The notes under the pieces: model-generated
What the model was told of the DNA's origin: nothing
Databases searched by the model: none
The model's input: the letters and a program-made list of their open reading frames with translations, nothing else
Assembly (NCBI GenBank): GCA_001724025.1
Contig: MEDJ01000009.1
Span: 1 to 41,776 of the forward strand
DNA from: Acidobacteria bacterium SCN 69-37
GTDB taxonomy: Bacteria; Acidobacteriota; Vicinamibacteria; Vicinamibacterales; SCN-69-37
Length of the DNA stretch: 41,776 bases
Direction: 5' to 3'
In this document: positions 1 through 8,141 of the stretch, in pieces
Layout: every line of letters begins with the position of its first letter
Position numbering within the stretch: the first letter of the stretch is position 1
Translations under genes and position numbers: made by a program

Positions 1-67
1 GCCGGCCACTGCTTCGAGACATGCGGGACATCGTATCCACCTTTCGGAACGTGTCCACGAAATCGGA

Positions 68-1294
68 TCAAGCGCACTTCACGTGTTGAACCGCGAGGCT
101 TCGCTCTTCGCTGAGTTTGTCTCTCTCGGTCGGCTTTCCGTCGGGCGTGACGTTGCCACCGTTCATGTGCTCAAGGATGTTGAGAACCTTCGGATTGGCA
201 AGAAAGCCCACCTGTCCGTCGCACTGTCGATAGATCTGCTTCGCAAGAATGCCCGCCGTTGAGAGTTCAGGCTTCCAACCCTGATCAGCCAGCCACGCGA
301 ACAGAATCTCCTGAGCAGCGGGAATCTTGACGTGCATACTGCCGACGCCGGCGACGAGCTTGACCAACCCATTCCGGCCGATTCGCCACTCGTCACGAAG
401 AGCGACGCCTCCGATCGCTCGGCGTACTGCCGGACCGTAGGAAGCCGGAAAGGCCTCTGCGAGATGTTCTGATGAACCGAAGATGCTGAAGTTGATTTCG
501 TTCGCGCATTTCGCGTGACTGTAGATTCCCCGAGACTCCGCGAAGTCGGGCACGACAGCCGTCAGGCGAACCGATCGATCTGGGGTCTGGCCGAGTTCGA
601 CTGTTCCGTCGTCTCCGGTATAGAAATCGTCAGGGGTTGCGGCATCCTTGTCGCGAGCCCAGGAATCCCAGATCCTCGGGTACCAACGTTGTAGAACGTA
701 ATAGCCATCTTTCGATGAATCGCCTTCCGGTGGCATGAGATCAAGGGACTTCGCGAACTCCTGCATCTCGTCCATCGTCGAGTGGCGTGAGCGAATGAAC
801 GACGCCACATCGCAGACTTTGGGATTGTTTCGCCAGTGACGCCGATTGGACCGGAGGAACTTGATGAGGACGCCTCGCAACGACTCGTTGTCGGCGAGTT
901 GCTTCGGTAAGCCGATGAGGGGTCGGCCCATGGCCCTGAAGTTCCAGAAATCGACAATGTCATCGACGTTCGACGCATCCATGAAGAAGACGCTAGCGTC
1001 GCCGCGTGCCGCGAAGCCGTGCCGCTGGCGGCGAAGACCGTGCTGCACCAGCCGTCTCGGGAAGAGGACGTCCGGCGAGAGGAGCCTGCCCAAATCGCCA
1101 GGGATGTCGTCAACCCTCTCAACGTCGACCGGCTTCGTGTAATGCGCTTCCACGATCGGCACTAGGTCAGGATCGAGTTCACCGAAGAAGGCTGACCAGT
1201 ACAGGTCGAGGTTGGTCGGAATGACTGGAAGGGCGACTTTGACCGGGTATTTGGCTTTGTACTTGAAGTGCTCGTCGAAAACGCCTTCAAGCAC
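68..1294 (-). CDS. Hypothetical protein, 5' end probably lost
   Basis: I do not recognise a function. The 408-residue soluble protein has no signal peptide or membrane segment. Conserved-looking stretches include FFMDASNVDDIVDFWN (about residues 103-118), YSHAKCANEINFSIFGS and QIYRQCDGQVGF. The first codon is GTG, but the frame stays open upstream to a TAG near 1363 with no ATG, so the true N-terminus may be missing. The gene abuts a forward-strand barrel fragment head to head, which suggests a rearrangement at about 1.3 kb. Past the stop codon, another frame at the window edge reads RCPACLE, a CxxC half-site, so the C-terminus may also be frame-disrupted. Codon use looks like a real gene. 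The reading frame is fairly certain; the completeness is not. Confidence 0.6.
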   Translation of the reverse strand: MLEGVFDEHFKYKAKYPVKVALPVIPTNLDLYWSAFFGELDPDLVPIVEAHYTKPVDVERVDDIPGDLGRLLSPDVLFPRRLVQHGLRRQRHGFAARGDASVFFMDASNVDDIVDFWNFRAMGRPLIGLPKQLADNESLRGVLIKFLRSNRRHWRNNPKVCDVASFIRSRHSTMDEMQEFAKSLDLMPPEGDSSKDGYYVLQRWYPRIWDSWARDKDAATPDDFYTGDDGTVELGQTPDRSVRLTAVVPDFAESRGIYSHAKCANEINFSIFGSSEHLAEAFPASYGPAVRRAIGGVALRDEWRIGRNGLVKLVAGVGSMHVKIPAAQEILFAWLADQGWKPELSTAGILAKQIYRQCDGQVGFLANPKVLNILEHMNGGNVTPDGKPTERDKLSEERSLAVQHVKCA

Positions 1295-1951
1295 CTCAAG
1301 GATGCCGATGCCATATCGAGGGCTGCGACTATGCCCCTCGTAAGCGGGCAGTTGGCTGCACTACCGGCAGGCACGCTGGAAGAAATCGAGGCTCGCAATG
1401 CTCTGGATCGGCAGTTGCGAGCCTTCGTCGACGGGCTGAAGCCGACCATCACAACGGGTGCGTTCAAACTCGACAATTCGCCCCTGACACAGCTGACCTT
1501 CGGAATTGTGTCGTCGTTTTCCGTCTGGAGCCGGGGCACGGACGTCAGAGCGAAGGTGTCTGACAACAAGCTCGCCGCAGACCCGGCGCCGCGGGCGCTG
1601 CAGATGGTCGTTCTCAACTGGAGCCCCTGGGGTTACCAGTCGAAGTCCACACGGCGGTGGAACAAGGCGGCGTTCTTTCGTCCGTTTGCCGGTGTCGCGT
1701 TCAGCCCCGACATCGGGTTGAGCGTGGGTGCTTCGTTCATGGTGCTCTCGAACTTTGGCGCCAATATCGGCTACGCCCACCTGCTCATCACGCAGCCGGC
1801 CGCCGGCCTGGAGTTGGGCACAAATCTCGCGGAGAAGCTTCCCCAGGAGGAAGGCGGTGGCTTCCGCTACAGCGACGAGCTGCGCAGAGATCCCCTCAGA
1901 CGGGGTTCGCGGCACGCCCTCTTCATGGGATTTAGCTACAACTTCAAATGA
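1268..1951 (+). pseudogene. C-terminal fragment of an outer-membrane-like protein
   Basis: The last 150 residues alternate hydrophobic and polar positions and end in GFSYNFK, with aromatic-rich closing strands typical of outer-membrane beta-barrels. Examples are FFRPFAGVAFSPDIGLSVGASFMV and the run up to the stop at 1949-1951. The formal start is a GTG at 1268 that lies inside the reverse-strand neighbour. No signal peptide is present, so the first part of the gene has been replaced. Homologous sequence probably begins after about 1310. I infer a truncated remnant. A short intact protein is possible but would lack any export signal. Function unknown. Confidence 0.5.
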
Positions 1952-1969
1952 GAAGCGGCTTCACACGGT

Positions 1970-1990
1970 AGGCGGCCTAAGCGGCCGCCT
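1970..1990 (+). terminator. Hairpin after barrel fragment
   Basis: An 8-bp perfect stem (AGGCGGCC / GGCCGCCT) with loop TAAGC begins 19 bases after the stop at 1951. There is no T-run, so it is at best a candidate terminator. The rest of 1952-2113 shows nothing recognisable. Confidence 0.4.
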
Positions 1991-2113
1991 CCGTCTTGCG
2001 GCTGCACACGCCCTGCACGCTGGCGAACCATTGTTTGCCAGACGTGCATGCGGTCCGAACAATCCGACGTTCGGAAGTGGGTTACCTTGATTCCTGACAT
2101 GCGGCGAACCGGA

Positions 2114-2587
2114 CTAGACGGCATCTGCTCGTAGGGGCTTCCTCATAGGGAGCCCGCCATACTGTGGGCCGTCCGACTCGGAATGCGGCCCGGCGGCTTC
2201 GTAGCCTGCCCTCGTATAGAACCCGATGGCATTGTGGCTTCCGTGCAGCGTGGCCTCGAAGAAGCCACGTCGGGAAAGCTCAGCCTCGACGAATCGAAGC
2301 AATTGAGAACCAACCCCAGAACGGACGTGCGACGGCCTCGTATACAGCCCGTCGATATTGTTGGCTCTCGCGCTGATCCAGCCCAAGATCTGGTTTTCAG
2401 ACAGCAACACCCATACTGCGCGCTCGCGTAAGACGTCGTACATCCAATCCGGCTGGTGCGCATCAGCCCACTTTTGGGCCGATTCAATCGGCATCACTGG
2501 TGGCGCCAGTTCCAAAATTGAGGCACGACGAATGTCGAACAGATGCCGAGCATCCCTCGTGACGGCTGGCCTGATGTGGATGCCCAT
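2114..2587 (-). CDS. GNAT family N-acetyltransferase
   Basis: A 157-residue acyl-CoA-dependent N-acetyltransferase fold. It begins MGIHIRPAVTRDARHLFDIRR, a typical GNAT N-terminus. Motif A (acetyl-CoA pyrophosphate loop) is VRSGVGSQLL, fitting R/Q-x-x-G-x-G, followed by helix VEAELSRRGF. Motif B is HNAIGFYTRAGYEA. The ATG at 2587 is preferred over an upstream GTG extension because the fold starts there, though no clear ribosome-binding site precedes it. The acceptor substrate cannot be predicted. The gene stands alone between the barrel remnant and the first interspersed repeat, with 260 gene-free bases upstream. Confidence 0.85.
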   Translation of the reverse strand: MGIHIRPAVTRDARHLFDIRRASILELAPPVMPIESAQKWADAHQPDWMYDVLRERAVWVLLSENQILGWISARANNIDGLYTRPSHVRSGVGSQLLRFVEAELSRRGFFEATLHGSHNAIGFYTRAGYEAAGPHSESDGPQYGGLPMRKPLRADAV

Positions 2588-2800
2588 CTGACGCGATGGG
2601 CTGGATTCTAGCCCACCACACTTCGCCTTGCTCAACGCGACACCGCCGGAGTGACCTCCCCATACCATGCCGGGGAGGCGACGACACGGCTCAGGCTGTG
2701 GACGGCATGGGGATGGTGACGTCCCTCTGCCTCCAATAGCGCGGCCGTCTGCAGTCCGGCGCGCGTTGATGATGCCACATCCTTAGACGGTTGCGAGTTT

Positions 2801-2828
2801 GAGGGCGGCCGCTTCGGCGGCCGCCCTC
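2801..2828. terminator. Perfect 12-bp hairpin with TTCG loop
   Basis: GAGGGCGGCCGC and its exact complement enclose a TTCG tetraloop, one of the most stable loop types. No T-run follows on either strand. It sits in the 2588-2847 gap, upstream of the acetyltransferase and 20 bases before repeat copy R1. It could be a factor-independent stop for read-through or simply structured DNA at the repeat edge. Confidence 0.5.
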
Positions 2829-2847
2829 TGGCCCTATGCGGTGGGTA

Positions 2848-3176
2848 GGCTTGATCCGCCTTTTGGGACACCTTCGATGAGTCAGGTCGACGTTCGGTCT
2901 CTCAGGACTTCCCTGCTTCTAACCGGCAGGCCGTCCCGTCGGTGGGGGCGCCCACCGCTGCGCCCACCACCCGTGGCACGCGGTGAGATTTCCTGAACAT
3001 TCCAGCGAGCTCCGGAGACGGACCGACGCGGTGCCGGATTTGCGATCAGCCCAGAACAGGCCAGAAGATCGCACTGATTCCAGAATTTCCATCAGCTCTT
3101 CGATCTGATTTGTGAGGATAGTCGGACCAGTGTTCATGCGGGTGAGCGTGAGGTGCGCCCACCAGGTGCGCCCACC
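2848..3176 (-). repeat. Interspersed repeat copy R1 (full length)
   Basis: About 329 bp, closely matching the copy at 19303-19626 along its whole length. It begins GGCTTGATCCGCC. A tandem motif TGCGCCCACC (first unit slightly variant) occurs at 2947-2968 and again at the right end, 3152-3176. Between them are the shared blocks CTCCGGAGACGGA and TCGATCTGATTT. Read on the reverse strand the core is open and gives N-x-I-L-x-NQIEEL-type peptides in several copies, but the copies drift in frame, so coding is doubtful. All five copies share one orientation. The family is not known to me. Confidence 0.85.
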
Positions 3177-3284
3177 AGCGAGGGCTTGCAGCGCGGCGTA
3201 TCGTGGCCGTCATCCCCACACCAGCCGGTTGTGTCCCTTCTTGTTTCTAGACAAACTGACCGTCAAGCAGACACCCCCTCGCCC

Positions 3285-3692
3285 ATGAGTCGCGCAAGGA
3301 CGACCTCTTCACCGGCGGCATGGCCCGCGGACTTCAGCGTGCTGAATCACTTCAACGCGACCGCGGTTGTGTACTGGAGCGCGATGCTGTTCATGGCCTG
3401 GGTCCTGATGGCCGGCTGGTCGGACCGTTCGGGCCGGCCACTTTATGGGCTCGTACTGGCGACGTGGAACTTCGTCCTCGGGCCGGGCGTGGCCATTCCC
3501 GTTACACTTCGCGTGCCTGCCCGACGGTTCCGGGTCCCCGCAGGCGAGCGGGCCCTGCACCGCATGCTGGGCGTGGGAGTGTTCGCCTGGCTGTTGAACC
3601 GTTCTGGATACATCGCCGATTCGTCGCCCCCATATGGGGCGTTGCGGCTCATCGGAGCGGGCTACCGGTCCGAGTGCTGGCCGCGCGCGTGA
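3285..3692 (+). CDS. Small predicted membrane protein
   Basis: A 135-residue protein of unknown function with three likely membrane segments: VVYWSAMLFMAWVLMAGW (about 28-45), the stretch around VLATWNFVLGPGVAIPVTL (about 55-74) and MLGVGVFAWLL (about 95-105). Strong third-position GC and in-frame hydrophobic blocks support it as real. The ATG at 3285 is chosen over the longer open frame, whose first part is low-complexity sequence next to repeat R1. It is separated from the downstream phosphoesterase by 210 bases, so co-transcription is only possible. Confidence 0.55.
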   Translation: MSRARTTSSPAAWPADFSVLNHFNATAVVYWSAMLFMAWVLMAGWSDRSGRPLYGLVLATWNFVLGPGVAIPVTLRVPARRFRVPAGERALHRMLGVGVFAWLLNRSGYIADSSPPYGALRLIGAGYRSECWPRA

Positions 3693-3902
3693 GTGCCAGT
3701 GCCCACGGCGCGTGCTTAGGTGTCCACCTGGCTGTGGGCCAGCAATCAGAGATGCCATCTACAGCACCACAACCACAGATCTGTCACGCGCACGCCACGA
3801 CTGCCGTGCGCAATTGAGTGCTACGCTTGCGTTCGACGTTCAACGCCCGTGTGCACACTGTTCGATCGCCGCCAGCGTTGCGCCAGGAGGTCCCACCACC
3901 CT

Positions 3903-5123
3903 ATGCCCCTCGGACTGAACAAGCTCAAGCACATCGTCGTCGTCATGATGGAGAACCGCTCCTTCGACCACATGCTGGGTGGGTTGAAGGCGACCGACCC
4001 GCGCATCGCGGGACTGACCGGGGACGAGTTCAATCTCGGCACCGACGGCAAGAAGGTCAAGGTCAAATCCAACGCCGCCTATCAGGGGCAACTGGATCCG
4101 GATCCCGACCACCACTTCGCCGGCGTGGATCTGCAGATCTTCGGCGGCAACATGGCCAACGACCGTCCAGCCACCATGGACGGATTCGTGAAGAGCTACC
4201 ACGCGCAGCGCCGTGACCTGGCACACTCGCGCCTGGTCATGAGCTACTACAAGCCGTCGAAGCTGCCGGTGCTGACCACGCTGGCCCAGCAGTACGCCGT
4301 CTTCAATGGTTGGTTCTCGTCGATCCCGGGCCCCACGCTGTGCAATCGAGCCTTCGCGCACTACGGCACGTCGTTCGGCCACGTGGGCATGAACGTCTTC
4401 TACCTCAACACGATCTACCGCAGCGTCTATCAGCGCCTGGACGATGCGGGGAAGACGGCGAAGATCTACTACTTCGATCAGAAGAGCTCGACGCTCGAAG
4501 TGGTGAACCTTCTGCAGCATCAGCCGAAGTTCTTCGGTCTGTTCGACCAGTTCGTGGCTGATTGCGCCGCCAACACGTTGCCCGCCTTCTCGTTCGTCGA
4601 GCCCAACTACAGCGACCACGAGGAGAACGGCATTCCGTTGATGGCCTCGGATCAGCATCCGGATCACGACGTTCGCGAGGGCGAGAGGCTGCTCGCTCAC
4701 GTCTACAACGCCATCAGAAGCAACCCGCAGGTCTGGGAGTCTACGGCGCTGCTCATCACGTACGACGAACACGGCGGCATCTACGATCACGTGCCGCCAC
4801 CGGCATGCGATCCCGACGGGTTCGTCGCGCAACCAGCCGATACGGGCACCGGCAAGCCGTTCCTATTCGACCGCCTGGGCGTCCGTGTACCGGCGGTTCT
4901 CGTTTCACCGTGGATCGCGCCGGGCACCGTGGTGCCCGGCGTCGGCGAAGCCGATGCACGCATCTTCGAGCACGCGTCCATCCCCAGAACAGTGACGGAC
5001 TTCTTCCTACCCGGATTCCCTCCCGCCAGCCGGTCGCCACGCGAGCGAGCCGCTGAAGCGTTCACCGACCTACTGACACTAGATCAGATGCGCACGGACA
5101 CGCCGACGTTCACGCTGCTCTAG
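3903..5123 (+). CDS. Phosphoesterase, phospholipase C / AcpA-type family
   Basis: A 406-residue member of the alkaline-phosphatase-like phosphoesterase family (PF04185) that hydrolyses phosphomonoesters or phospholipid head groups. Metal-binding MMENRSFDH lies at residues 15-23. The nucleophile region GPTLCNRAF is near 143-151, followed by EPNYSDHE at 233-240 and YDEHGGIYDH from 287, which carries the second metal site. The ATG at 3903 fits the family start directly before the first strand. There is no signal peptide, although many relatives are Tat-exported, so the product is either cytoplasmic or exported by another route. It heads a forward operon with a basic protein (14-base gap) and an outer-membrane barrel. 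The substrate is not determined. Confidence 0.9.
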   Translation: MPLGLNKLKHIVVVMMENRSFDHMLGGLKATDPRIAGLTGDEFNLGTDGKKVKVKSNAAYQGQLDPDPDHHFAGVDLQIFGGNMANDRPATMDGFVKSYHAQRRDLAHSRLVMSYYKPSKLPVLTTLAQQYAVFNGWFSSIPGPTLCNRAFAHYGTSFGHVGMNVFYLNTIYRSVYQRLDDAGKTAKIYYFDQKSSTLEVVNLLQHQPKFFGLFDQFVADCAANTLPAFSFVEPNYSDHEENGIPLMASDQHPDHDVREGERLLAHVYNAIRSNPQVWESTALLITYDEHGGIYDHVPPPACDPDGFVAQPADTGTGKPFLFDRLGVRVPAVLVSPWIAPGTVVPGVGEADARIFEHASIPRTVTDFFLPGFPPASRSPRERAAEAFTDLLTLDQMRTDTPTFTLL

Positions 5124-5137
5124 CCCCGGGGGTGCCC

Positions 5138-5599
5138 ATGAAACCAATCAGAGTCCCCAAGACCCCGAAGTCGTCGTTCAATAAGGACCGTCGACCGTCG
5201 AAGCTGCTGCTGGATCAAATCGAGCACCTCGAGTGGGCGGCACTGCCGGCCTGGCAGCGCAAGCCGCAGTTGCTGCGCAAGTACCAGAAGAAGCGCGTCC
5301 GCACGGAGCAGCAGGCCGCCGAGCGCATCGCCCAGCTGACGACGATAGTGCTTGAAGAACACGACATCGTCACCGCGCGACCGGCCGGATCGGACACGCG
5401 GCCTAAGGTTGTGCTGCCGCCGCTGCCAGACGCGGGCGCGAGCAAGGGAAGAAAGAGAAAGAAGAAGACGACGCGCACTGGCGGAGCCAAGAGGTCCGCG
5501 AGCACGCGCACGGCTGCGAAGAAGGCGCTCAGGAAGAAGGTCAAGAAAGCCTCGAAGGCGAAGAGGACCGGCAAGAAGCCCGTGCGGAGGCAGCGGTGA
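5138..5599 (+). CDS. Lys/Arg-rich protein with histone-H1-like tail
   Basis: A 153-residue protein in two parts. The N-terminal half (about 1-85) is mixed and probably helical, with SKLLLDQIEHLEWAALPAWQ and KYQKKRVRTEQQAAERIAQL. The C-terminal 60 residues are almost only K, R, A, S, T and G, like histone-H1-type or nucleic-acid-binding tails. The ATG at 5138 is preferred over the GTG at 5132. It follows the phosphoesterase by 14 bases and overlaps the next gene by a GTGA junction, so the three are probably co-translated. No known domain was recognised. Binding to DNA, RNA or acidic phospholipid are all plausible and unproven. Confidence 0.7.
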   Translation: MKPIRVPKTPKSSFNKDRRPSKLLLDQIEHLEWAALPAWQRKPQLLRKYQKKRVRTEQQAAERIAQLTTIVLEEHDIVTARPAGSDTRPKVVLPPLPDAGASKGRKRKKKTTRTGGAKRSASTRTAAKKALRKKVKKASKAKRTGKKPVRRQR

Positions 5600-7014
5600 C
5601 CCGCGCGGTTATCATCGGCCTTGTCGTTGGATTGGTCGGCGGCGTACTGGTGCCGTCGGCCTCGGCGCAGGAATCGAAGTTCATGTCGGACCTCCGGCGC
5701 GAAGGCCACGCGATCGCCGAGAACTGCGACAGCCTCGACATCAAGGCCATCGGGGCCTGCGTCTTCACGCTCGTGACGGCTCAACCGATTCACATCGGCT
5801 TTGGCAGTCTTGCGCCGGGCAACGGCTTCGCCTTCGGCCTCGCGCTATCGGAGCGCCACACGCCCAACGAAACATGGCGCATCACCTGGAGCGGCGATGC
5901 TGTCGCGACGTTCTCCGGCGCGTCCCGCATCGGTGGCTACCTCAAGTTCATCCACACGCCGGACTTGAGCATTGTCGTGACGGCCCCCGGCGAGCGGCCA
6001 CCGTCGGCACGCGGGCTGAAGCTCGACACGTGGATGGTCGACGCCTTTGCACAGCGGACGTCGCTGCATACGCTCGACTACTACGGTATCGGTCCCGACA
6101 CCACCGAGGACGGACGCACCAGCTACGGCGAGCGGCAGACCGTCGTCGGCACATCGATCGTGCTGCCCATGTCCGGGCAGTCGTGGATCGGTGCGCTGCG
6201 ACCGGCACTGCTTGGTGGCATCAGTGTACGATCGGTGGACATCCGACCGGGGCGGCTCGAGGAGGGCCCTTCGATCGAGCAGGTGTATGGCGCGGCGCCG
6301 GGCCTGGCTCGCCAGGACGCCTTCTTGGAACTGCGCGAAGGTGTTCGGCTGCGACCATCGGTCGGCAACGGCCGCCTGCACTTGAACTATCTCGCGCAGG
6401 CGCAGCAGTTCCGCACCAGCGAGGCCTCGAAGTCGTCGTTCAACCGATGGACGCTCGACCTGCGGCACCAGATTCCGATCTATCGCGGCGCGTCTTCCTT
6501 CGGGCCGCCGCAGGACTTCAACGGCCCCAACGAGTGCGCCTCTACGCTGGACTCGCTGGACTGTCCCCCGCTCTCACGTTCGCGGGATCGTTCCGGCACC
6601 ATCGGCATTCGTGTCCTGATGAGCTCGTCGAGCGCCGGTGGCGGCAATCAGGTGCCGTTCTACTTCCAGCCCACTCTGGGCGGGTCGGACATCAACGGCG
6701 AACGCCTGCTCGCGGGCTTCGACGACTACCGGTTCCGCGGTCCGGCCGTCCTGGCGCTGCAGGAGAGCCTCGAGCATTCAGTGTGGGGACCGATCGGCAT
6801 CTTCGTCGCGGCGGAACAAGGCAGGGTTGGCGATAGCGCCCGTGCCCTCCGCTCGGGCCGCCTGCTCACCAGCGCCACGGTTGGAGTGACACTGCGGGCC
6901 GGCGGCTTCCCGATGGTGACGCTGTCGATCTCTCGCGGCGCCGAGGGCCACCACCTTATCGGCATGATGAACACGTCGCTGCTGGGCGGTTCCCCACGGC
7001 CCAGTCTGGACTAG
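5596..7014 (+). CDS. Outer-membrane barrel protein, Omp85-like C-terminus
   Basis: A 472-residue exported protein. The signal peptide covers about residues 1-25 (VIIGLVVGLVGGVLVPSASAQ). The C-terminal third carries an Omp85/surface-antigen-like pattern: LGGSDINGERLLAGFDDYRFRG (about 360-381), then a strand LQESLEHSVWGPIGIFVAAEQGRVG. The usual L6 motif (V/I)RGF/Y is altered to LAGF. No POTRA domains fit in the N-terminal part, so it is not a BamA assembly factor. A barrel with a separate periplasmic or surface role is more likely. Its GTG start overlaps the preceding TGA. Linkage to a leaderless phosphoesterase makes an export or anchoring partnership possible (inference). Confidence 0.75.
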   Translation: MTRAVIIGLVVGLVGGVLVPSASAQESKFMSDLRREGHAIAENCDSLDIKAIGACVFTLVTAQPIHIGFGSLAPGNGFAFGLALSERHTPNETWRITWSGDAVATFSGASRIGGYLKFIHTPDLSIVVTAPGERPPSARGLKLDTWMVDAFAQRTSLHTLDYYGIGPDTTEDGRTSYGERQTVVGTSIVLPMSGQSWIGALRPALLGGISVRSVDIRPGRLEEGPSIEQVYGAAPGLARQDAFLELREGVRLRPSVGNGRLHLNYLAQAQQFRTSEASKSSFNRWTLDLRHQIPIYRGASSFGPPQDFNGPNECASTLDSLDCPPLSRSRDRSGTIGIRVLMSSSSAGGGNQVPFYFQPTLGGSDINGERLLAGFDDYRFRGPAVLALQESLEHSVWGPIGIFVAAEQGRVGDSARALRSGRLLTSATVGVTLRAGGFPMVTLSISRGAEGHHLIGMMNTSLLGGSPRPSLD

Positions 7015-7116
7015 CGGGCTGCTTCTTCCGGGTTCGTCGTCGACTGATTCGATAGCAGCGCTCGCCCGTCGAGAGGCAGGTAGCCTTTCGTTGTCGCCGC
7101 GGTCGCCGGGCGTCGT

Positions 7117-7135
7117 GATGCGCCGACGGCGCATC
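7117..7135. terminator. Bidirectional hairpin between convergent genes
   Basis: GATGCGCC-GAC-GGCGCATC, an 8-bp stem with a 3-base loop. It lies between the end of the barrel gene (7014, forward) and the end of the TonB-receptor remnant (7164, reverse), where a shared terminator is expected. No T-run is present. Confidence 0.5.
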
Positions 7136-7163
7136 GAACATGAAGCGCCCTCATGTCGCATTC

Positions 7164-7680
7164 TCAAAACTCAACCACGAAGCCGGCCGACGGCACGATT
7201 GGCAGCAGCGAGTCGGTGACTCCGCTGACGCGACCGTCGGGCCGGATTTCGTACGGCACATTGCGCTCATTGCGCCGGTTCAGCGCGTTGACGACTTCGG
7301 CGAAGAACGTCACCCGTCGACCGGCAACTGTCCCCGGGCGATCGGCGCGCAGATCGAGACGCAAGTAGGGCGGGAGCCGCAGGGCGTTACGCTGTTCAGC
7401 CAGGGCGAGAAAGATCGGCTGCATGCCGCCGAACAGTGGCTGCGTCGTGCCCAGGTTCGGGTCCGCGCCGATGTAGCCGGTGATCGGGTAGTTGCTTCCG
7501 TAACGAAGCTTGGCGCCGACACTGGTGCGATTGGAGACCCGCGCGCTGACGTCGGCGGAGAACGTATGCCGCTGATCGTAGTCACTCCAGAACCGTCCGG
7601 CGCGCGGCGCAGGCGGCGAAAGGCCAGGGCGATCTGCCCGGGCACGTCAGTCGAATTGATAGGGCGCATCGAATGCCTTG
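7164..7680 (-). pseudogene. TonB-dependent receptor C-terminal remnant
   Basis: Reading the reverse strand from about 7600 gives a clear receptor barrel end: FWSDYDQRHTFSADVSARVSN, LRYGSNYPITGYIGAD, LPPYLRLDLRADR, FFAEVVNALNRRNERN and a final GFVVEF before the stop at 7164. Farther upstream the same frame meets an in-frame TGA just after AFDAPYQFD, which itself resembles receptor sequence. No plug domain or signal peptide follows upstream, where a repeat copy begins at 7885-8051. So only about 170 of the usual 700-1,200 residues remain and they are interrupted. The sequence from 7681 to 7884 holds nothing I recognise. Confidence 0.75.
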
Positions 7681-7884
7681 TCAGACACAGTCAGACACCG
7701 TAGGTTGCAGGGTGATGGTCTGTCCAGGTGTGACACCGAATTCGCGCCAGTGGCGACGCCACCCGTGTCGCCAATAGCAAAGTCCCGCAGCTGACGGTCT
7801 GACCTTCCCGCTGCCAGCCGCACGCCGGCCGGCCGGGGTAACGGCGGCGAGGCGCTCAGAGATGCCCTGAGCCGTCCTGGCCCT

Positions 7885-8051
7885 TTCAGAGACCTCCGGC
7901 GACGGATCTACCTGGCGGTCGCTGTCCAGCCTCTCCGAATCCGCCAGAAGAACGCGAAAAATCCAGAACTTCCTCGATCTGATTTCTGATGATGATCGAG
8001 CCAATGTCTATGCGGGTGAACGTCCGATGCGCCCACCACATGCGCCCACCG
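7885..8051 (-). repeat. Interspersed repeat copy R2 (left end missing)
   Basis: It matches R1 from the ACCTCCGGCGACGGATC block (about 7891) through TCGATCTGATTTCTGATGA to the tandem TGCGCCCACC pair ending at 8051. The left tandem motif and the first 100 bases of R1 are absent. It has the same orientation as the other copies. It lies 90 bases from the 3' end of the reverse-strand permease. Confidence 0.75.
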
Positions 8052-8141
8052 CGAGGAGGCGCGTCGCGAGGCGCACAACTCGGGGCAGCTCCGCTTGAGT
8101 CCTGACGCCCGTCGGCCGCTCCGACCTTCGGCCACGACACG

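Noticed and set aside
2919..3137. Small conserved protein encoded by the repeat (reverse strand, NQIEEL-type peptides)
   Set aside because: The frame opens in several copies but breaks in others and has no consistent start or end, so it is probably not a real gene.
3840..4832. 330-residue reverse frame over the phosphoesterase
   Set aside because: It is antisense to a well-supported enzyme with catalytic motifs; its composition is biased toward V, R, H and E.
7681..8004. 107-residue reverse ORF ending TLQPTVSDCV
   Set aside because: Its first half is repeat R2 sequence and its second half matches nothing I recognise; no start or ribosome-binding site.
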